From positions 277,964 through 341,963 of the forward strand of contig CAYTVG010000003.1 of the NCBI GenBank assembly GCA_964441755.1: a stretch of DNA of 64,000 bases. Reading direction: 5' to 3'. The translations under genes were made by a program, and so were the position numbers. The DNA is from JAUMBM01 sp964441755 (GTDB lineage Bacteria; Bacteroidota; Bacteroidia; Chitinophagales; Saprospiraceae). Positions 1 through 7,582 of this stretch are shown here, in pieces (position 1 is the first letter of the stretch; each line of letters begins with the position of its first letter). A model generated the notes under the pieces. The model was not told where the DNA came from. It made no database searches and was given only the letters and a program-made list of their open reading frames with translations.

Positions 1-237
1 TAATAAAATATTTTCTATGCTAAATAATTATCAGCGTTCGCACAAGTAAAGCTTACTGGTTGCATTGATAACAGCGGGGGCATGTTCGGGAAAGAATTCC
101 GGAGGCCAAAGTTGCCTGTACTTTCAAAGCGTTTTGTACTTCGGAAGGAGCACAGCCGAAGCCGGCTATCTGAGAACAGTATAACCCAACAGAAAAATAC
201 GGCCGTCCGGAAGCCGGAAAAAAATCCGGACCATACC

Positions 238-1731
238 CTAAAGGAGTGACTCGAGCCGGTGACTGATTAATTTCCAGAGATGCTGATAGGGAATCACCTC
301 CAGTTGCTGCGGAATAACCCGGTATACGAGCATAGACTGCAGTTCTTCCAGGTATTGGATATGCTGTTGAACTCGCTGCGGCTGGTATTTTACCTTTTTT
401 AGCCGCAGAAGTAAGCGCACGAAAAGCTGCTGACGCACAGGGTGTACGCTTAGAGATTGACGATTGGCCCACTGCCGCAATTTATCCAGTGCATTGTCTG
501 CTTTGACCCACTGCCGGTCTGTTATATAGTTGACTGCCACCAGTATTTCCTCCAGTAGCTGAAAATTGCGCCCGGCGGGTTCGGCAGCGGCAATGGCCAG
601 GAGATTGTCCTTCATCTTCACCCTTACAACCCGGTCTTCCATGCCCTGCATTTTCAAACAATAGCCGATATAGCTCCCGATCACCCTCCATTTGTACTGC
701 TCAGTAGCAGGCCGGCGGTAAAACTGAACTGAAGTGGCCACATGATTAAAGATGGCCATAGCATGATTGTAGTGCTCTGTATGTGCAGCCAGCAGTAGAT
801 AATACTCCATAAAAGTAAACCATGCGCTGCTGCCAGCCTCGAGCCCGGGCAGCACCTTTTCAGCGGCCTCCATACCCCTCTTATAGTCCTGCAAGTACAG
901 ACAGGCTGCCATTTGGCATATATAAAAATTGGTCCATACTTCCTCCGGATAGAAGCGCGGCAGTGTATCCAGATAAGCCAGAGCCTGTGTGCAGATATCG
1001 ATAGCCGCTTCCGCATCTTTTTCGATAAGATACTGCATAGCCCATGCATGATACATATGAAAATATATCCAGGGAGAATTGTTGCGGTCCGAAAGACCCA
1101 ACAGTTCGTTACACAGTTCGGGCAACTCCTGTTGGCGGGTTTCAGCAGCAGGAAGAAGATAGAGTTGTTGCACCCTAAAAAACAGGGATTCAGCCCGTAC
1201 TTCGGCCTGAAATTGCTCCAACAACTGCTGAAGCTCTGCGTCAAAGACATCAAAAGAAGTCGCATCTCCCTCCCGCAGTGCATACTCGCAAAGAAAGCGG
1301 AGCACATTGAGCCGCAAATTGCTAAGATGGTACTTCTGCGTGATACCCAGTAACTGCCGGCACATTTGTGCTGCCGAAAAATGAGCACCCTGATCGCGAA
1401 GAATGTTAATCAGTGCCCAGTCCTTTTGTGCATGATAATGTGCCTGCTCATACTTGGAAGCCGAAGGCTTGTTGAGATCCAGAAAAAAAAGTGTATTCAG
1501 CAGCCTTTTTCGGAAGCGGGACTTTAACTGCCTGTAGCGTGCATCCTGTGGTTCGCAACTGTACAATAATTCTGCGGCCTCCTGATCATTTCTAAACTGG
1601 TTGGAAAGGATCCCTCTGTAAAATTCATTGAACTTGCTCTGCTTTTGCTGCGCCTCACTATCGTCTAATATTTCTATATGAGCCAGTTTTTTACGGGTGA
1701 CGATGCGGCTTATTTCTAACAGACTTTTCAT
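238..1731 (-). CDS. Hypothetical helical (TPR-like) protein
   Basis: A 497-residue protein without signal peptide or membrane segment, so probably cytoplasmic. It is almost entirely alpha-helical by composition, with many short Leu/Ala/Tyr-rich helices of the kind found in TPR or SEL1-like arrays (for example around residues 220-330). The N-terminal 90 residues are rich in Lys, Arg, Phe and Leu, with a motif containing KFNEFYRGI and RLLNTLFFLDL. From memory this resembles a family seen repeatedly in Saprospiria genomes, but I cannot name a function. The start at 1731 is the first ATG, preceded by an AT-rich stretch. It stands alone: the next gene upstream (DUF2795) is separated by a hairpin terminator. 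A protein-interaction scaffold is a guess from the helical repeats only. Confidence 0.75.
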   Translation of the reverse strand: MKSLLEISRIVTRKKLAHIEILDDSEAQQKQSKFNEFYRGILSNQFRNDQEAAELLYSCEPQDARYRQLKSRFRKRLLNTLFFLDLNKPSASKYEQAHYHAQKDWALINILRDQGAHFSAAQMCRQLLGITQKYHLSNLRLNVLRFLCEYALREGDATSFDVFDAELQQLLEQFQAEVRAESLFFRVQQLYLLPAAETRQQELPELCNELLGLSDRNNSPWIYFHMYHAWAMQYLIEKDAEAAIDICTQALAYLDTLPRFYPEEVWTNFYICQMAACLYLQDYKRGMEAAEKVLPGLEAGSSAWFTFMEYYLLLAAHTEHYNHAMAIFNHVATSVQFYRRPATEQYKWRVIGSYIGYCLKMQGMEDRVVRVKMKDNLLAIAAAEPAGRNFQLLEEILVAVNYITDRQWVKADNALDKLRQWANRQSLSVHPVRQQLFVRLLLRLKKVKYQPQRVQQHIQYLEELQSMLVYRVIPQQLEVIPYQHLWKLISHRLESLL

Positions 1732-1858
1732 ACAGCCTAATTTTTTGCTTAAAGACTGCCCGACCCCGATTAGCCCGAAATCAAACCAAGTGCCAGGTGA
1801 ATAAGTATCAATTTCGCCATTTTTTTCGACAACAACAATTGCTTAAGCCCATATTGCA

Positions 1859-1894
1859 AAAAAGGTTTTGCAAGTACATTTGCAAAACCTTTTT
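1859..1894 (-). terminator. Hairpin terminator of the DUF2795 gene
   Basis: A perfect 15-bp inverted repeat (arms AAAAAGGTTTTGCAA and its complement) around a 6-nt loop lies 24 nt beyond the stop codon of the DUF2795 gene. The outer A/T runs supply a U-tract on the minus transcript. Confidence 0.75.
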
Positions 1895-1917
1895 ACGCAG
1901 TTGTGAGCCGGCAGTTA

Positions 1918-2139
1918 CTAGTATTCATCCTCATTGAAGAGAAAGTCATCCTTTCGCGGGTAGTCGGGCCAGATATCATCGATACCTTCATAAATCTCCC
2001 CCTCATCCTCCATCGACTGGAGGTTTTCGATCACTTCCAGGGGGAGACCTGAACGGATGGCGTAGTCAATCAATTCGTCCCGAGTTGCGGGCCAGGGAGC
2101 ATCCTCAAGGTGAGAGGCAAGATCCAATGTCCAATACAT
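1918..2139 (-). CDS. DUF2795 family small acidic protein
   Basis: A 73-residue acidic protein. The N-terminus (YWTLDLASHLEDAPWPATRDELIDYAIR) fits the DUF2795 fold, in which a short helix pair lies around a W/P-x-T-K/R-x-E-L motif. The second half, rich in Asp, Glu and Tyr, follows the form common in Bacteroidota homologues (EDEGEIYEGIDDIWPDYP). The molecular function of the family is unknown. It is a single gene: a strong hairpin follows it, and a very AT-rich region of about 220 bp lies upstream (2140-2365), which probably carries its promoter and the 3' end of the next gene. Confidence in the family comes from sequence pattern, not a search. Confidence 0.85.
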   Translation of the reverse strand: MYWTLDLASHLEDAPWPATRDELIDYAIRSGLPLEVIENLQSMEDEGEIYEGIDDIWPDYPRKDDFLFNEDEY

Positions 2140-2365
2140 AGACTACGAATTTTTATGGATAAAAAAGATAAAACAACCCATTGCGTTTGGGTAAATTTTC
2201 CGCAAAACTAATAAACCGATTCTCTTTTTCGGCCTTTTTTCTAATATTTTTTCAAAATAAAGCACAAAACAATTAAATAAAACAAAATATATTTTTTTTA
2301 AAATAAAATTTATTTTTTAGTGCTTTTTTTGATTTTATATTTTTTAACAATCGTTTCGATCCAAA

Positions 2366-3568
2366 TTATTTTGGCTGATATTCTCCGACTATGGTAAAAC
2401 TCAATCCTTCATATCCAAGCGGAATGACACAAACATCGGAAGAATCTGCCGGTCCGGTAGGGTCACAAAAAAAATACCTCCGCCCTTGGTGGGTGAAGTA
2501 GTCCCCCTCAGCAGCCGGCAGTCCAACAGCCAGGCTCACATGATCCTCCCAGGCTATGACCAGCAGGGGCAAGTTGAGCAATTCCTTAAGCAAGTTGTAA
2601 TAAAGGGCAGTCCGGTCTTCACAATCAGACTGCTGGTAGTAGAATAGCTCATCAGCTACCATAGATTTTTGACCTTGCCTGCCATCGGGCAACGGAATCT
2701 CGCCGTAAGCAAAACCCGTCCTGCAGAGGGCTGCGAGAAAAGATAATTTCTCCCGCTCTGTCATCTCCTCCATATAAGTCTCAAGCTGCGGCAGCAGGCT
2801 GGACGAAAGGCTGGCAGACATTGAAGCCCTGATGAAATGTATTTCGTCAAGCACCGGGTACGTATTGAGTAATTCGACCCGGCTGGCATCGTAAGTCAGG
2901 GATAATCGATAATCGGCCCCCTGATAAACGAAGCTGAAGCGTCGGCTGACAGGTCTTTCCGGCAGTGCCGGCCATGTGTCAAGTGAAAAATCAAAACCAC
3001 GGCCTTGTCGCCTCGGCTCGGTCAGCATGCTTACTGAAGATCTGCCTCCTGGTCTTGGTCTTCCAATAGCCTGAAGATTGAAATAACTAAGGCCTGCATC
3101 TTCAATTTGAGATACCTCATACAAGGGTGTAACAACGTATACGAAGACAAAGAGTTCGCGATGACTGATAACCAGCCTGATATCATAGCCGCTATGATAT
3201 AATAAAGCTGCTGTCAGTATCCTTCGCTGCAACGCCCGTGAAGGCAGCAGGAGCTGATCAACAGCCTGTTCGATGAGCTGGTAATACAACCAGTCATTCA
3301 GCCGGAGCTGATCCTTGTACCAGCGGAGGTCATAAAGAAGCTGCTCACACAGATGCCGCTCTGTCCAGCGCCATCCTTTAATAAGTGATGACTCTTCGAG
3401 TAGCAGCCTGCTGCGTGGCAATTTGTCGGGATTGTATGACAACTCTATAGCTGTCCCGTAAAAAGAAAAAGTAATTGAAGAAGCCCTGAGTCCTGCAACA
3501 GACAGCAGCATATAAAGGACCAGGCAGTAGGCAGCATATCGCCCATACCAAACAAAGCGGTGGCTCAT
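2366..3568 (-). CDS. Exported transglutaminase-like protein
   Basis: A 400-residue protein starting with a hydrophobic segment (about residues 10-29) ending in LRAS, which suggests export or an N-terminal anchor. The C-terminal third shows the Cys-His-Asp arrangement of the transglutaminase-like (papain-fold) superfamily: C316 in QQSDCEDRTAL, H343 in AWEDHVSLAV and D369 in YFFCDPTG. The residues before it (about 60-260) are not recognisable to me. Proteins of this type may act as proteases, amidases or crosslinkers in the envelope; substrate unknown. It follows queA on the same strand after 196 bp that include a long-range stem (3616-3709), so it may have its own leader. Catalytic class is inferred from the triad only. 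Confidence 0.7.
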   Translation of the reverse strand: MSHRFVWYGRYAAYCLVLYMLLSVAGLRASSITFSFYGTAIELSYNPDKLPRSRLLLEESSLIKGWRWTERHLCEQLLYDLRWYKDQLRLNDWLYYQLIEQAVDQLLLPSRALQRRILTAALLYHSGYDIRLVISHRELFVFVYVVTPLYEVSQIEDAGLSYFNLQAIGRPRPGGRSSVSMLTEPRRQGRGFDFSLDTWPALPERPVSRRFSFVYQGADYRLSLTYDASRVELLNTYPVLDEIHFIRASMSASLSSSLLPQLETYMEEMTEREKLSFLAALCRTGFAYGEIPLPDGRQGQKSMVADELFYYQQSDCEDRTALYYNLLKELLNLPLLVIAWEDHVSLAVGLPAAEGDYFTHQGRRYFFCDPTGPADSSDVCVIPLGYEGLSFTIVGEYQPK

Positions 3569-3615
3569 ATTGTGCAGTCATTAAAACACGCAGGTAACCT
3601 AAGTACCTAACTGAA

Positions 3616-3709
3616 AACGGTTCCTTTCCTGCACGTTTTTCTGCTTTACTTCATTCATCCGGTGTCAGGTGAATGAAAAAAGATGAAAACCTGGAGAAAA
3701 GGAACCGTT
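3616..3709 (-). other. Long-range stem-loop between queA and the transglutaminase-like gene
   Basis: The 12-nt arm AACGGTTCCTTT (3616-3627) has its exact complement at 3698-3709. The 70-nt interior can form a second small hairpin (CATTCA pairing with TGAATG, about 3651-3676). The element lies after queA and before the next gene on the same strand. It may be a terminator-like structure or a structured leader; no known riboswitch signature is visible. Confidence 0.4.
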
Positions 3710-3764
3710 GGGAGCTCACTGAGAAAATCCCGGACACGAGCTTAGAAAAAATCGGTGGAGATCC

Positions 3765-4829
3765 CTACAAGATCAGCATAGCATCGCCATAGCTAAAGAA
3801 ACGGTACTCCTCCTTAATAGCCTCATGGTAAGCCTCCATGACCAACTCGTAGCCGCCGAAAGCTGCCACCATGATAATAAGGCTTGACTTAGGCAGATGA
3901 AAGTTGGTAACCATAGAATTGGCGATACTAAAATCGTAGGGAGGGTAGATAAATTTATTCGTCCAGCCTTCCGCAGGCTTTAAGTAACCTTCTGACGATA
4001 CGGAGGTTTCGACTGCCCGCATGGTCGTTGTCCCAATGGAACAAATTCGGCTACCCTTTTCTTTCGCCTGGTTGACTTTAGTAGCCTCATCCGCCAAAAT
4101 GCGGAAGTACTCGGCATCCATTTTATGCTTAGAGAGATCCTCCACCTCGATGGTACGGAAAGTACCCAAACCAATGTGGAGCGTCAACTCAGCAAAATCT
4201 ATACCCTTAATTTCGAGCCGCTTCAACAACTCCCTGCTGAAGTGCAGGCCTGCCGTCGGCGCAGCAACAGCTCCCACTTCCTTAGCAAAAACAGTCTGGT
4301 AGCGCTCTCTGTCAGATTTTTCAACCGGCCGGGTAATGTATTTGGGCAGCGGTGTATTGCCCAGCGTGTAGAGGTCGCGCTGGAAATCCTCTTCCGGACC
4401 GTCGTAGAGAAAGCGGATAGTCCGGCCACGGGAGGTCGTATTGTCGACCACCTCTGCTACCAACACATCGTTGTCGTTTTCATCACTGAAGTAGAGTTTA
4501 TTACCAACGCGAATTTTACGGGCAGGATCTACCAGCACATCCCACAAACGTGCGTCATTGTTGAGCTCGCGCAACAGAAAGACCTCTATTTTGGCACCAG
4601 TTTTCTCTTTTCTGCCGTACATGCGGGCCGGAAAAACTTTGGTATTGTTGAAGATCATCACATCACCCTCATCAAAATACTCCAGAATATCTTTGAATAT
4701 CCGGTGCTCAATTTGGCCGGTTTTTCGATGCAGAACCATCAATCTTGATTCATCTCTGTTTTTGGCCGGATACTGTGCGACCAAATGCTTAGGCAGGTCA
4801 AATCCGAAATGCGAGAGTTTAGTCCTCAT
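3765..4829 (-). CDS. queA: S-adenosylmethionine:tRNA ribosyltransferase-isomerase QueA
   Basis: Cytoplasmic enzyme of queuosine synthesis. It transfers and isomerises the ribosyl part of S-adenosylmethionine onto 7-aminomethyl-7-deazaguanine in tRNA, giving epoxyqueuosine. The 354 residues match the usual family length, and the protein contains the family hallmarks [10 protein letters not shown] near residue 60, APTAGLHFS near 190, LHIGLGTFR near 217 and the C-terminal [15 protein letters not shown]. The start is the only ATG that gives the conserved N-terminus (LSHFGFDLP). A TAnnTTTG minus-7 box lies 28 nt upstream (4857-4864). No other queuosine genes are adjacent. Confidence 0.97.
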   Translation of the reverse strand: MRTKLSHFGFDLPKHLVAQYPAKNRDESRLMVLHRKTGQIEHRIFKDILEYFDEGDVMIFNNTKVFPARMYGRKEKTGAKIEVFLLRELNNDARLWDVLVDPARKIRVGNKLYFSDENDNDVLVAEVVDNTTSRGRTIRFLYDGPEEDFQRDLYTLGNTPLPKYITRPVEKSDRERYQTVFAKEVGAVAAPTAGLHFSRELLKRLEIKGIDFAELTLHIGLGTFRTIEVEDLSKHKMDAEYFRILADEATKVNQAKEKGSRICSIGTTTMRAVETSVSSEGYLKPAEGWTNKFIYPPYDFSIANSMVTNFHLPKSSLIIMVAAFGGYELVMEAYHEAIKEEYRFFSYGDAMLIL

Positions 4830-4856
4830 CTAGTGGTTTTTTCTTACAATAGCCTG

Positions 4857-4864
4857 CAAAGGTA
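4857..4864 (-). promoter_or_regulatory. Putative minus-7 box of queA
   Basis: On the minus strand this reads TACCTTTG, a full match to the Bacteroidota TAnnTTTG consensus, 28 nt before the queA start codon. I see no clear minus-33 TTG at the expected distance. Confidence 0.5.
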
Positions 4865-5067
4865 ATAAAATATTCGGTACTATTCTTCGCTGTATTTGTG
4901 CAAAATACTGCTTGGGTTGTGCGTGCTGCACTTAGCCGTAACTGGCAGACGAAAAGCATCGTTTCATCGAAATATTGCCCGCATCTGCCTCCTTTATAGT
5001 AGCTTTAGGCCTGTAAAATAACAAATCGGCCCCGGAATGGGTTGAGCCAACAGACAATCAGACTCGC

Positions 5068-6318
5068 ATGGCCATTCTTTTTAAAATCATCAACGAGAGT
5101 ATACAGCAGGCAATACAGCAGTTACTGGGCAACAGGCTCAGGAGCTTTCTGTCGCTGCTGGGTATTTCCATCGGTATCTTCTGCATCATCGGTGTTCTTT
5201 CGGCGGTTGATTCACTGGAAGACAACATCCGCGGCAGTATGCAGAAGCTCGGCAACAACATTTTGTACGTCCAGAAGTGGCCATGGGATGATTTTGGTGA
5301 CAACTGGTGGAAATACTTCCGGCGGCCCAATCCCACCTATGAAGATTACCAGGCCATCAAGGAGAAGTCGCGTTACGCCCAGCTCAGCACTTTTTATGTT
5401 ACGGTCGGCATGCGCAGCCTCAAATGGAAATCCAGTAGTGCTGAGAATGTCATTGCACTGGCAGCTACGGATGAATTTGCAGATATGTTCCGCTTTGATT
5501 TTCATAAGGGGCGTTTTTTCACCCCTTCCGAATACCGAAGTGCTGCCAATAAGGCTGTGTTGGGATTCAAAGTTGCAGAGACGCTCTTTGGCAGCGTAGA
5601 ACCTTTAGGTAAGCAGATAAAAATGCAGGGGAGAACCTTTGAAGTCATTGGTGTGATTGCACCCTCTGGCGATGAACTGCTCAACCCTCTGAATTTTGAC
5701 GACGCCATTATTATTTCCTACAATACAGGGCGCAGTCTGGCCAACCTGCACAACAACGAAATGCTGGATGCTACCATAAGTATTAAGGCGATGGAGGGTA
5801 TCCCCCTGCCACAACTTCACGACGAGCTCATGGGTATCATGCGGGCAAAACGACACCTCAAGCCCCTGGCAGAAGATAATTTTGCTCTCAACGAGCTGTC
5901 AATGATAGGCAAAGTATTCGATCAGTTCTTCCTTGTACTCAACTTACTTGGCATTATCATCGGTGCTTTTTCCATGCTGGTAGGCGGTGTAAGCGTGGCC
6001 AACATCATGTTTGTTTCTGTAAAAGAGCGAACTAATATCATTGGCATTAAGAAAGCATTGGGTGCCAAGCGTATATTTATCTTGATGGAGTTTTTGATTG
6101 AAGCCATCATCTTGTGCATTTTAGGCGGGCTGCTCGGACTAGCATTCATATTTCTCATCATGCAGCTGCTCAGCGGTGTACTTGGCTTTGAGATGTACAT
6201 GGACATCGGCAACATCACCATCGGCTTGAGTGTATCCATTATTATCGGCGTCGTAGCAGGCATTATCCCTGCCATGCAAGCTGCCCGAATGGATCCGGTA
6301 GAAGCCATGCGGCAATAA
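5068..6318 (+). CDS. MacB/FtsX-type ABC transporter permease
   Basis: A 416-residue inner-membrane permease of the MacB (FtsX) fold. One membrane segment lies near residues 22-45 (RLRSFLSLLGISIGIFCIIG), followed by a large periplasmic MacB-PCD domain (about 45-280). Three C-terminal helices follow, at about 290-320, 340-370 and 385-405, ending in the typical IPAMQAARMDPVEAMR. Such proteins pair with a LolD/MacB-type ATPase and usually a membrane-fusion protein to move lipoproteins, peptides or drugs, or to transmit mechanical work across the membrane. Neither partner is encoded next to it, so it is an orphan here. A perfect bidirectional hairpin follows directly. The start at 5068 gives the conserved short cytoplasmic lead. 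Confidence 0.9.
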   Translation: MAILFKIINESIQQAIQQLLGNRLRSFLSLLGISIGIFCIIGVLSAVDSLEDNIRGSMQKLGNNILYVQKWPWDDFGDNWWKYFRRPNPTYEDYQAIKEKSRYAQLSTFYVTVGMRSLKWKSSSAENVIALAATDEFADMFRFDFHKGRFFTPSEYRSAANKAVLGFKVAETLFGSVEPLGKQIKMQGRTFEVIGVIAPSGDELLNPLNFDDAIIISYNTGRSLANLHNNEMLDATISIKAMEGIPLPQLHDELMGIMRAKRHLKPLAEDNFALNELSMIGKVFDQFFLVLNLLGIIIGAFSMLVGGVSVANIMFVSVKERTNIIGIKKALGAKRIFILMEFLIEAIILCILGGLLGLAFIFLIMQLLSGVLGFEMYMDIGNITIGLSVSIIIGVVAGIIPAMQAARMDPVEAMRQ

Positions 6319-6320
6319 TA

Positions 6321-6356
6321 AAAATGACTTGGCGGCCGGAGCCGCCAAGTCATTTT
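6321..6356. terminator. Bidirectional terminator, perfect 16-bp hairpin
   Basis: Arms AAAATGACTTGGCGGC and its exact complement enclose the loop CGGA. It lies between the convergent permease (ends 6318) and sigma factor (ends 6386) genes. A/T runs at both ends would make it work in both directions. It carries the GGCGGC-loop-GCCGCC core seen at several other gene ends in this window. Confidence 0.85.
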
Positions 6357-6385
6357 CGGAATAAAGTCTGCCTGTATAAAGCCAC

Positions 6386-7252
6386 CTAGCCCAGAAACGA
6401 CCTGAGCGTATTCCGGTTGTAGGACTTGCGCAACCGTCGTATAGCGCGTTCCTTGATTTGGCGAACGCGCTCGCGGGTGAGGCCATAGCACTCCCCAATC
6501 TCTTCGAGTGTAAGCGCCTTATAGCCATTAAGGCCGTAGTAAGCTGACAGCACTTCTACCTCCCTTGGAGAGAGGATAGATAAACCCTGCTGTACCTCTT
6601 CCTTCAAAGAATCCTCCATCAGCTGGTTGTCCGGCAAGGTATCCTCTCCGGAGCGCATAGTATCGAGTATAGTCGCATCCCCCTCCTCTCCGCTCAGGGG
6701 TGCATCTACAGAAATGTGTCGATTTTGCCCCTTCATCAGATTAGCTACCTCTTTGGGGGTGATGTTCAGCAATTCGGCCAGTTCCTCTTCACTCGGATCG
6801 CGCTCAAATTTTTGTACAAAAGACGTAAATACCTGATTGACGCGATTGTAAGACCCCAGCTTGTTGATGGGCAGGCGAACGATGCGGGAATACTCTACAA
6901 TAGCTTGCAGGATCGACTGGCGAATCCACCAAACAGCATAGGAGATGAATTTGAAACCTTTGGTTTCATCGAAACGCCGGGCTGCCTTCATCAGGCCGAC
7001 ATTCCCCTCGTTAATCAAATCACTTAATGACAGCCCCTGATTTTGATATTGCTTAGCAACAGAAACCACGAAGCGCAGGTTTGCCCGGGTAAGCTTATTG
7101 AGCGCCTCTTCATCACCTTTGCGTATTCGTTCAGCCAATTGAGCCTCCTCGTCAGCTGTAAGCATGGGGATTTTGCTGATATCGTTTAGGTACTTATCCA
7201 GCGCAAGGCTCTCCCTTGTGGTGATTTTATTGGAAATTTTTAGCTGACGCAT
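6386..7252 (-). CDS. rpoD: RNA polymerase sigma factor, RpoD/SigA type
   Basis: Primary sigma factor of 288 residues, the short form without region 1.1 that is typical of Bacteroidota. Region 1.2 starts at about residue 15 (LDKYLNDISKIPMLTADEE). Region 2 includes FVVSVAKQYQNQGLSLSDLINEGN and the minus-10-melting KGFKFISYAVWWIRQSI. Region 3 lies at about 135-200. Region 4 includes LTLEEIGECYGLTRERVRQIKERAIRRLR, the helix-turn-helix that reads the minus-33 box. It would recognise the TTG/TAnnTTTG promoters noted in this window. The start at the first ATG gives the conserved MRQLKI lead. It is a single gene, with no adjacent partner. Confidence 0.96.
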   Translation of the reverse strand: MRQLKISNKITTRESLALDKYLNDISKIPMLTADEEAQLAERIRKGDEEALNKLTRANLRFVVSVAKQYQNQGLSLSDLINEGNVGLMKAARRFDETKGFKFISYAVWWIRQSILQAIVEYSRIVRLPINKLGSYNRVNQVFTSFVQKFERDPSEEELAELLNITPKEVANLMKGQNRHISVDAPLSGEEGDATILDTMRSGEDTLPDNQLMEDSLKEEVQQGLSILSPREVEVLSAYYGLNGYKALTLEEIGECYGLTRERVRQIKERAIRRLRKSYNRNTLRSFLG

Positions 7253-7471
7253 AGAATATTTCGGACTGTAAGTAATAACACTTATAAAATTACACTAAAA
7301 TGGCGAAAAGAGTTGCATCATTTGCACAACATTTTTTCGTTTGCCTGTCGATGCAATCCATCTATCATATAACGCCAGTACCCTTACATTAGTTCCTGTT
7401 AAAATACATACATTAAGCACCTATCCCTATATGCACTGCCCGAACGCAGCTGCTGCGAAGCTCAATTAGCG

Positions 7472-7520
7472 CACAATGCCCGCATTGATTTTTCTTCGAA
7501 AAATCAATGCGGGCATTGTG
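7472..7520 (-). terminator. Second pnp downstream palindrome, 23-bp perfect stem
   Basis: The 49-nt palindrome has 23-bp arms and a 3-nt loop (TTC). The outer arm reads CACAATGCCCGCATTG; the inner part is an AT-rich core. Its central 25 bases (7484-7508) match 41671-41695 except for one loop base. It lies 62 nt beyond the pnp stop codon, after the first hairpin. Confidence 0.7.
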
Positions 7521-7527
7521 ACATATA

Positions 7528-7558
7528 GGTGTTTTGCCGCTTTCAGCGGCAAAACACC
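7528..7558 (-). terminator. First pnp terminator hairpin
   Basis: Perfect 14-bp stem (GGTGTTTTGCCGCT and its complement) around a TTC loop, 24 nt after the pnp stop codon. Confidence 0.75.
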
Positions 7559-7582
7559 CTACAATAGAATAATGCGAAACTA

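Larger units (their letters stand above)
7253..7582. other. 330-bp intergenic region: sigma factor promoter side and pnp terminators
   Basis: No gene is seen. The part next to 7252 is AT-rich and should hold the sigma factor promoter and leader. The distal part holds the two tandem palindromes that follow pnp (listed separately). Confidence 0.6.

Noticed and set aside
53..472. 139-codon frame on the minus strand at the left edge
   Set aside because: It overlaps the 3' part of the 497-residue gene in another frame and has low-complexity Ala/Ser/Pro composition.
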